The translations under genes were made by a program, and so were the position numbers. A stretch of 7,697 nt of DNA from Sphingomonadaceae bacterium (GTDB lineage: Bacteria; Pseudomonadota; Alphaproteobacteria; Sphingomonadales; Sphingomonadaceae), in the NCBI GenBank assembly GCA_014380205.1, contig JACMKH010000497.1, forward strand, positions 1 to 7,697. The letters run 5' to 3'. A model generated the notes under the pieces. It worked only from the letters and a program-made list of their open reading frames with translations. It did no database searches and was not told the DNA's origin. Shown in pieces: positions 1 through 4,476 of the stretch (position 1 is the stretch's first letter; each line of letters opens with the position of its first letter).

Positions 1-226
1 CGCCCATCTGCGCGCCGAGGGGGCGACGGTGACGCATGTCGGCGCGGTGACGGTGCGCATCGCCGAAGGGGCCTGGAAGGCGCGGGCGAGCGCAGCGGGC
101 GATGCGATCGAGATCGTCGTCGCGGGGCGCGACGACGACCAGGTGGCGCGGTTGCTCGACGCGGCGGAGTCGGCGCTGGCCGGGAGCGGAGTGCTCGCGA
201 TGGCGGGGGAGATCAGCGGGGGTTAG
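1..226 (+). CDS. C-terminal end of an unrecognised protein (5' end outside window)
   Basis: An open frame enters from the left edge (first full codon at base 2) and stops with TAG at 224-226, giving about 74 residues. An in-frame GTG at 29 could be read as a start, but the frame is open upstream of it, so I treat this as the tail of a longer gene. The tail is rich in Ala, Gly, Asp and Arg, with short beta-like runs (VTVRIAEG, AIEIVVAG) followed by a probable helix (DDQVARLLDAAESALAG). Third codon positions are strongly G/C, as in the flanking genome. There are no Cys or His clusters and no membrane segment. I do not recognise the family and assign no function. A long gene-poor stretch follows. 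Confidence 0.6.
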   Translation, partial: AHLRAEGATVTHVGAVTVRIAEGAWKARASAAGDAIEIVVAGRDDDQVARLLDAAESALAGSGVLAMAGEISGG

Positions 227-252
227 GCGCATTTGTTTCAGCCTCGCGGTCG

Positions 253-270
253 CAAAGTTCACAAAGTTCA
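253..270. repeat. Perfect 9-bp tandem direct repeat
   Basis: CAAAGTTCA occurs twice in immediate succession (253-261 and 262-270), 27 bases after the stop of the first gene. It is AT-rich compared with its surroundings. It may be a remnant of a dispersed intergenic repeat or a binding site. Nothing in the sequence decides between these. Confidence 0.5.
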
Positions 271-337
271 TCGTCTGGAGCGTTTTTGCAGGGGTCGCCG
301 CCCTTGGGCGCGGAAACAGACAAAGCAGACGCCCCAA

Positions 338-353
338 CGCGCGCATGCGCGCG
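338..353. repeat. 16-bp perfect palindrome
   Basis: CGCGCGCATGCGCGCG is a perfect inverted repeat with no spacer, embedded in a GC-rich run. Alternating purine-pyrimidine sequence of this kind arises easily by chance in high-GC DNA and no T-tract follows it, so I do not call it a terminator. Confidence 0.4.
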
Positions 354-412
354 CGGGCGCGAGGGCGGGCGGTTGGACGGTCGCGATCCCCGACGGCCCG
401 GGCGGCGCGGAA

Positions 413-430
413 GGTCACATTAGGGTCACA
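413..430. promoter_or_regulatory. Direct repeat GGTCACA x2, one helical turn apart
   Basis: GGTCACA at 413-419 and again at 424-430 are spaced 11 bp start to start, so both copies face the same side of the helix. The second copy is followed by CCTAAAACGG. Such spacing suits a dimeric DNA-binding protein reading a direct repeat. No gene immediately downstream on either strand explains it, so the regulatory reading is inference. Confidence 0.25.
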
Positions 431-794
431 CCTAAAACGGTTGAATGGCGGGCTGCGGCGGTCGGATCATATGGGCGTCAGACGGGCCGCGCCGTGAGAC
501 AACGACCAGCGTCGAGGCGCGAGGCGGGGGTGGCCGGTGGCGCGAATCGAGGAGCTGAGCACGGGACCTCCGCCAAGGTTTCGGGCGGCGCGCTTATAGC
601 AGCCGCCGCCTGTCTCCAGCCTGACCCGATCCTACAGGGGAATGGGCCGCAGGGCGCATGGCGGAATTGAGCGAGTTGAGTAAACTGTCACCGTCATCTG
701 TCCCGTCATCCCGTCACCGTATCCCCTTGTTCCACATCTCTTCCATCTTTAACTGTCTTCCTGTATCAAGCCGTCTCGGGACAGGGTGTTACGA

Positions 795-1271
795 ATGAGC
801 AAAAGGATGATCGGGCTGAGCGCCTCGACGGATAACGTCGTCTACGTCGATGTTAGAGTACCCAGCGATGACGATGAACCGCTGGAGATCTTGGAAGATG
901 GCAACTGGAAGCTCCAGAAAGGTGACCGCTCAGACGCTTATCAGGTTCTACACCAACAATGTGTGGATTACATTCGAGAGGCGCCCATTGAGGCGGCGGT
1001 CGTAAAGGCTAGCGCGGTCATGGGGCGCATGTCCTTGAAACTCGGAATGCTCCACACCGCAGAGGTACGAGGGATTGTCATCGCGGCAGCAGCTTCTGAA
1101 TGTTCGGTCATTCAGCTATCGAAAGGACTGGTCAGTCGGACGTACGGTGACCGGAATGTGGATGAATACATTGATGACGACGAGTTTTGGGACGAGCATA
1201 CCGTGGGCAAGAAGCTTCGTAAGATGAGCCGAGAGGTCGCAATGCTCCTCGTCGCAGCGAGAGACCGGTAA
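795..1271 (+). CDS. RuvC/RNase H-fold-like protein, coupled to a downstream kinase
   Basis: The protein has 158 residues from ATG at 795. An in-frame GTG at 786 is possible, but ATG has a purine-rich stretch (ACAGGG) eight bases ahead. The predicted order is a beta-hairpin (residues 4-20, MIGLSAST then VVYVDV), a strand (30-40), a helix (46-62), a strand ending in VVKAS (69-73), a long helix (79-100, LKLGMLHTAEVRGIVIAAAAS), a strand (103-108) and a C-terminal helical part after an acidic patch (YIDDDEFWDE, 125-134). This order and the LKLG...RGIVIAAA segment resemble Holliday-junction resolvase RuvC. However, the expected first Asp is Ser-like (GLSAS) and the Glu of strand four is Lys71, so nuclease activity is doubtful unless the 127-134 acids substitute. 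The TAA overlaps the kinase ATG by one base. Codon usage is less GC-biased than in the flanks. The RuvC-like call rests on pattern only. Confidence 0.75.
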   Translation: MSKRMIGLSASTDNVVYVDVRVPSDDDEPLEILEDGNWKLQKGDRSDAYQVLHQQCVDYIREAPIEAAVVKASAVMGRMSLKLGMLHTAEVRGIVIAAAASECSVIQLSKGLVSRTYGDRNVDEYIDDDEFWDEHTVGKKLRKMSREVAMLLVAARDR

Positions 1272-2302
1272 TGTCGGATTACACCTCGGGCCTGAAGGTC
1301 GGGAAAAAAATTGGCAACGGACACTTCGGGCAGGTGCATGAGGCGGTCGATCCGGCGCATGGTGATGTGGCCGTGAAAGTGCTGCGGCGAGCCGCCTGGA
1401 TGACCGACTCTCAATGGGCGACCTACAAGCCTGAGCATCTCGGGGAAGCCCAAAACCTGTCACGAGCGGAGCATCGCAACGTCGTCAAGGTCCACTATGT
1501 TGTTGAAGGAGACAGCGGTGACAGCGTCGTTATCTGCATGGCTTTCTGTCCCGGCGGCTCCCTTCAGGATCATTTTGAAAAAGGACCCATGCGCCTTCCG
1601 ACGGTAAAGAAAGTCACGACTCAAGTTTTGCACGGCCTTGGAGCACTACATCAGCGAGGTATGGTCCATAGAGATATTAAGCCGGCAAACATCTTGATCG
1701 ACGAAAAAGGCGTGGCCCAGTTAGGAGACTTCGGTCTTGTCACCGATGAACTGGTCTTTGGCTACGCCTCCGATGCTGGTTATTTGGACCATCTTGCCTA
1801 TGAGGTTTGGCAGGGCAGTGGAACGAGTGTACGAAGCGATATCTGGGCGCTTGGGATGACGCTCTATCGCTTACTTCACGGTCAGACGTGGTATAGCGAA
1901 TCTACACCTCCGCAGGACGTAGTGAAAAACGGCGGCTATGCCGACAAACTCAGATGGTTGCCGCATATCCCAAAGGATTGGCGGAGGGTCATTCGCAAGA
2001 TGCTCGTCGATGATCCGGCGCGCCGATATCAGAGTGTGCAGCAGGCATTAAACGGGGTCGCGCCGCTGTGCGTTGAACCGGCTTGGGATACAACCGTGGG
2101 CTCGGATCGTGTCGATTGGCAACGGCTCAGCGGCAGTCGCCGTGTTTTTGCAGAATGGGAGCGTCTCTCGGAGCGGAAACACAAATGGCGCGTATGGAGC
2201 GAGCCGATTGGAAAAGGCCGCAGTCGCAACCTAGGCGGGTCCAATGTCTCTACCAGTCGCCGTGATGCTGAAGAAGGGCTTCGAGCGCTGCTTTGCCCCT
2301 AG
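1271..2302 (+). CDS. Serine/threonine protein kinase (Hanks type) with a C-terminal extension
   Basis: The protein has 343 residues. All core kinase motifs are visible: glycine loop GNGHFGQV (15-22), VAVK lysine (K36), a likely helix-C Glu (E59), catalytic loop HRDIKPAN (133-140, with D135, K137 and N140), DFG (153-155), SDIWALG (189-195) and the late Arg in DPARRY. The APE position reads AYE (176-178). The kinase fold ends near residue 265. The last ~75 residues form a basic, Trp-rich extension (HKWRVWSEP, RNLGGSNVSTSRRDAEEGLRALL) that I cannot assign. There is no transmembrane helix and no PASTA domain, so it should be cytosolic, unlike PknB-type sensors. The start ATG shares one base with the upstream TAA, indicating translational coupling and probably a stoichiometric partnership with the RuvC-like protein, which may be a substrate or sensor (inference). 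Local GC is low: 27 of 60 bases in 1621-1680. Confidence 0.93.
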   Translation: MSDYTSGLKVGKKIGNGHFGQVHEAVDPAHGDVAVKVLRRAAWMTDSQWATYKPEHLGEAQNLSRAEHRNVVKVHYVVEGDSGDSVVICMAFCPGGSLQDHFEKGPMRLPTVKKVTTQVLHGLGALHQRGMVHRDIKPANILIDEKGVAQLGDFGLVTDELVFGYASDAGYLDHLAYEVWQGSGTSVRSDIWALGMTLYRLLHGQTWYSESTPPQDVVKNGGYADKLRWLPHIPKDWRRVIRKMLVDDPARRYQSVQQALNGVAPLCVEPAWDTTVGSDRVDWQRLSGSRRVFAEWERLSERKHKWRVWSEPIGKGRSRNLGGSNVSTSRRDAEEGLRALLCP

Positions 2303-2520
2303 GCTGAGCGGAGCCACCTCGGCAGGAGGTAGCCGCCTGAAAAATCGGAACTCTCCGGTTTGCGCAATCCCAGCTTCGATTTGGCCTCGGCGCGGCGCTC
2401 ATCTGCGCATTTCTGGCAGAACGCCTTCGTCGAGCTAACACCAGAAGGAGGGCGCCAGTACCGGCCGCAGCATCGACACCTAGGAGAGGCAACGCTGAGG
2501 TTGGGGCTCTTGTGTTTCAT
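2299..2520 (-). CDS. Small zinc-ribbon protein (73 aa), hypothetical
   Basis: The protein has two CxxC knuckles: C15-R-C17-C18 and C35-Q-K-C38, separated by 16 residues. This is the spacing of a zinc ribbon or treble-clef-like metal site. A basic helix follows (ADERRAEAKSKLGLRK, 39-54), then an ordinary C-tail. The start is well supported: GGGGGGAGGAGG lies just upstream of the ATG at 2520, and a consensus TTGACA sits about 60 bases upstream. The gene converges on the kinase, and both stop codons are formed from the same CTAG at 2299-2302. The size and basic helix suggest a DNA- or RNA-binding accessory protein, but no family is recognised. Its tight packing against the kinase suggests it arrived with, or belongs to, the same mobile block. 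Confidence 0.7.
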   Translation of the reverse strand: MKHKSPNLSVASPRCRCCGRYWRPPSGVSSTKAFCQKCADERRAEAKSKLGLRKPESSDFSGGYLLPRWLRSA

Positions 2521-2555
2521 AACCTCCTCCCCCCTATGGCAGGGGTTGCGAACAA

Positions 2556-2584
2556 ACCATGAATCATCTCTCGTCGGTTGTCAA
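2556..2584 (-). promoter_or_regulatory. Probable sigma70-type promoter for the zinc-ribbon gene
   Basis: On the minus strand a perfect -35 TTGACA occupies 2584-2579. After a 17-bp spacer the -10 position reads CATGGT (2561-2556), only three of six matches to consensus. Transcription would start near 2549, giving a leader of roughly 28 bases that contains the strong ribosome-binding site GGGGGGAGGAGG (2523-2534). The -35 is convincing and the -10 is weak. Confidence 0.45.
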
Positions 2585-2776
2585 GCTCACATTGCGTAGG
2601 GGCTCTCCCACCTTCCACTCGAGCCCAGGCTGCACAGCCGATGGTGCACTTCGCTGACAGTGCACGCATCCCCAATTAGCGACTCACACCGCCTCGGGCC
2701 AGCGCTCGCCTCACGCTCTTGGGGGTCACCAGCGAGCGTCGAGCAACGCGCGAGCGGCGAGCGGCGAGCGTCTAGC
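2585..2776. other. Repeat-rich spacer, no gene
   Basis: No credible reading frame exists here on either strand. The stretch holds three TGCAC copies (2631-2635, 2645-2649, 2661-2665), the last two within full GTGCAC palindromes. It also has an imperfect inverted repeat (gcgctcgc at 2702-2709 against gcgagcgt at 2732-2739) and a 7-bp tandem repeat at 2751-2770. It separates the low-GC block from the relic gene and the normal-GC hydrolase operon, so it may contain the right boundary of the inserted DNA. I see no direct repeat shared with the left side. Confidence 0.4.
2751..2770. repeat. Tandem 7-bp repeat CGAGCGG, about 2.9 copies
   Basis: Units lie at 2751-2757, 2758-2764 and 2765-2770 (last unit one base short). 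A related AGCGAGCGTC lies just before at 2731-2740. The function is unknown. A short repeat of this type can arise by slippage. Confidence 0.5.
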
Positions 2777-2778
2777 TG

Positions 2779-3000
2779 ATGCCGACCCTTGATCCGCATT
2801 TCTCGAAGACCGCTTTGCCGCCCGAGCTGTCATACGACCCCATCAGGCCTTCGTCCGCGCAGGCGCGCCTCGGCGACGAAGCATCGGCAGAGATCCGGAA
2901 CGCGCTCGCCGGCAATGCCGAATTGCGTGGCCAACTCGACACAGCGCGCCAGCGCCGGGAAGCCGCGAAAATAGCCTTCCGCGGTCACCGTAGTTCGTGC
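2779..3000 (-). pseudogene. Gene relic containing a phosphatidylcholine-synthase-like fragment
   Basis: The minus-strand frame just past the osmC stop reads TAEGYFRGFPAL (2985-2950). The intact phosphatidylcholine synthase in this window has TADGYFRGFPAL (6508-6473). The nucleotides match at 32 of 36 positions. All four differences (2968, 2977, 2980, 2983) fall in third codon positions, which shows shared descent as coding sequence and not chance. Beyond the fragment the similarity ends: the frame continues about 40 residues as ARCVELATQFGIAG... to TGA near 2832, while an alternative frame gives a short Gly/Ser-rich tail to TAG at 2772. There is no start codon or membrane segment, and the usual catalytic CDP-alcohol motif is absent. 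I read this as debris of a deleted or rearranged paralogue, possibly produced when the adjacent foreign block inserted. Confidence 0.45.
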
Positions 3001-3002
3001 GC

Positions 3003-3431
3003 TCAGCCGTTCAGGCGGAGGTCGAAGCCGATCTCGGCGTTGAGCAATTTGGAGACCGGGCAATTGGCCTTCGCCTCCTCGGCGATAGCGCGGAAGCGGG
3101 CTTCGTCGATGCCGGGGACACTGGCCTCCAGGCTGAGATCCGAGCGGCTGATCCGGAAGCCGTCGCCCTCCTTGTCGAGCCGCACCTTGGCGGTGGTTTC
3201 CAGAATCCCCTCGCTCAGCCCCTCCCGCGCCAGCGCGAACGACAAAGCCATGGTGAAGCAGGAGGCATGGGCGGCGGCGATCAGCTCCTCGGGATTGGTT
3301 CCCTTCTCCCCCTCGAAGCGCGAGCCGAAGCCGTAGGCGGCGCCGTCGAGCACGCCCGACTGGGTCGAGACGCTGGCCCGCCCCTCCTTGCCGAAGCCTT
3401 CGTAGCGGGCCGATGCGGTGCGAGTGATCAT
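3003..3431 (-). CDS. osmC: OsmC-family peroxiredoxin
   Basis: This 142-aa protein is full length for the OsmC subfamily and closely follows it throughout: VSTQSGVLDGAAYGF (21-35), RFEGEKGTNPEELIAAA (38-54), the first catalytic Cys in AHASCF (C58), VPGID (105-109) and the second Cys in NCPVSKLL (C124). The conserved Arg38 and the Glu48/Glu49 pair are present. OsmC proteins reduce organic hydroperoxides through the two cysteines, acting in the cytoplasm as small homodimers. It is the second gene of an operon: only seven bases separate it from the upstream hydrolase stop. No strong ribosome-binding site precedes its ATG, so translation probably depends on coupling to the hydrolase. The gene symbol is by family similarity, and Ohr is less likely because the EGEKGTNPEEL and GCPVS-type signatures are of OsmC type. 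Confidence 0.95.
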   Translation of the reverse strand: MITRTASARYEGFGKEGRASVSTQSGVLDGAAYGFGSRFEGEKGTNPEELIAAAHASCFTMALSFALAREGLSEGILETTAKVRLDKEGDGFRISRSDLSLEASVPGIDEARFRAIAEEAKANCPVSKLLNAEIGFDLRLNG

Positions 3432-3438
3432 GCGCGGC

Positions 3439-4257
3439 TCAGCCGATCAGCGACGGGGAGGCGGCGGCTTCCGTCTCCCTGGCCGGCCGGGCGTTGGCGA
3501 CCGCCCAATCGAGCGCAAAATCGGCGACCTCCTCCCAGCCGGGATCGAGCAAGGTCCAGTGCGAGCGGCCGGGGAAGATCTTGAGCTCGGTGAGCGAGGG
3601 CGCCTGCTTCTGCTTCTCGTAGATCGAGCGGGTCATGCTCGCATCGGCGATGAGGTCGAGCTCGCCGCCGATCAGAAGCAGGGGCGCCCGATCCGGATTG
3701 TCCCAGCGGATCGGCGTCGCATGGACGATCCCGTCCCACCAGATCTTGCCGGGAGTCGGCACGATATATTCGTCGTAGAGGGCGTCGGCCTGCTCCGCCG
3801 GCACGAGCTGGGCGAAGCGCTTGCGGAAGTAGCGGCGCGACATCGTCTCGGCCTTCTTCCAGCTGCCCCAATCGAAGAAGACCGGAAGCGCCGACACGAT
3901 CGCATGCGCCCCGAGCGAGACGCCGGGCGTCGGCGCCGGGTCGATCGCGACGCCGGCGACGCCGAGGCCGCGATCGAGCAGGTGCTGGACCCACACGCCG
4001 CCGGCCGAATGGCCGATCAGGATCGGTTCCTCCGGGCATTCGCCGATGATGCGCTGATAATGGTCGAGGATCTCGGCGATGCCGAGGCCGGCGAGCTTGT
4101 CGTCCGGCATCGCGCGCAGCTCCTCGGGGCTGCGGTCGTCATAGGGCCAGTCCGGCGCGACGACGGTGTAGCCGCGCGCTTCGTAGCGCGCCTTGACGGC
4201 GTCCCAGCTGTGCGAGTTCAGCCAGGCGCCGTGGATGAGCAGGATGGTGTTGGACAT
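3439..4257 (-). CDS. Alpha/beta hydrolase (esterase-like)
   Basis: The start chosen is the ATG at 4257, giving 272 residues (MSNTILLIHGAW...). The frame stays open upstream to an ATG at 4389, but those 44 extra residues are Arg-rich non-protein-like sequence and would run through the promoter. An AAGGA motif lies eight bases before 4257. Visible elements are the oxyanion-loop HGAW (9-12), nucleophile elbow GHSAGG (82-87, S84), GGELD acid region (197-201, D201 likely) and the catalytic His in GRSHW (H233). A cap region rich in Trp and charged residues lies at about 126-185. There is no signal peptide, so it is cytoplasmic. The family includes esterases, haloperoxidase-like and epoxide-hydrolase-like enzymes, and the substrate cannot be told. 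Pairing with osmC suggests a role in detoxification or stress response. Confidence 0.92.
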   Translation of the reverse strand: MSNTILLIHGAWLNSHSWDAVKARYEARGYTVVAPDWPYDDRSPEELRAMPDDKLAGLGIAEILDHYQRIIGECPEEPILIGHSAGGVWVQHLLDRGLGVAGVAIDPAPTPGVSLGAHAIVSALPVFFDWGSWKKAETMSRRYFRKRFAQLVPAEQADALYDEYIVPTPGKIWWDGIVHATPIRWDNPDRAPLLLIGGELDLIADASMTRSIYEKQKQAPSLTELKIFPGRSHWTLLDPGWEEVADFALDWAVANARPARETEAAASPSLIG

Positions 4258-4329
4258 GCGGAAAGTCCTTCCCTGGTTCAAACGGGCGCGAGCGGAGGCG
4301 CGCGAGACTCGGCGTCTTCGTCCGGAGCG

Positions 4330-4361
4330 ATTATACGCCCGATCGAGATCGGGCACAGCAA
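4330..4361 (-). promoter_or_regulatory. Promoter with internal dyad upstream of the hydrolase-osmC operon
   Basis: The minus strand carries a perfect -10 hexamer TATAAT (4335-4330), rare in this GC-rich DNA, about 70 bases ahead of the hydrolase ATG. A perfect dyad GCCCGAT-CGAG-ATCGGGC (4337-4354) lies directly upstream, inside the spacer. No good -35 is found at the normal 17 bp. TTGCTG (4361-4356) would give a 20-bp spacer. A dyad in an over-long spacer is the arrangement seen with MerR-type activators, but a simple repressor operator is equally possible. Confidence 0.5.
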
Positions 4362-4476
4362 GATTCCGACTGCCGATGCAGACGAACATCGCCGGCCATA
4401 GCCAGCGCGGCGCGCGATGGTATATGCTCCCGATGAGCCTTTCGCGGCGAATCGCGCGGGGCGGTGAGGAGCGATC

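Larger units (their letters stand above)
227..794. other. Long intergenic region, no convincing large gene
   Basis: About 570 bases lie between the first gene and the RuvC-like gene. Open frames here have poor codon composition (Arg-rich, no domain signal) and are not credible. The region holds a 9-bp tandem repeat (253-270), a 16-bp palindrome (338-353), a GGTCACA direct repeat (413-430), a minus-strand TATAAG (593-598) ahead of a possible 31-codon ORF, and CCGTCA-type repeats (691-717). From about 663 the base composition falls and the plus strand becomes pyrimidine-rich, which looks like the start of foreign DNA. A promoter for the following gene must lie in 663-785, but no strong -35/-10 pair stands out (TTGTTC at 727-732 with a poor -10 is the best I find). 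No tRNA-like fold was recognised. Confidence 0.6.

Noticed and set aside
440..640. Possible structured RNA (SRP, 6S, RNase P or tRNA) in the left intergenic region
   Set aside because: None of the hallmark conserved segments could be found on either strand, and only weak local stems (CCGCC/GGCGG at 570-588) are present.
102..670. Overlapping plus-strand open frames of 131 and 145 codons
   Set aside because: They are Arg- and Gly-rich translations of GC-rich intergenic DNA, overlap the tail of the first gene, and show no domain, start signal or codon bias.
4258..4389. Upstream extension of the hydrolase to ATG 4389
   Set aside because: The extension is Arg-rich, not like a signal peptide, contains the TATAAT promoter, and the ATG at 4257 has a good ribosome-binding site and fits the family N-terminus.
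3418..4401. 327-codon plus-strand frame opposite the hydrolase
   Set aside because: It is antisense to a gene with an intact catalytic triad; long antisense frames are expected in high-GC DNA and this one shows no fold-like sequence.
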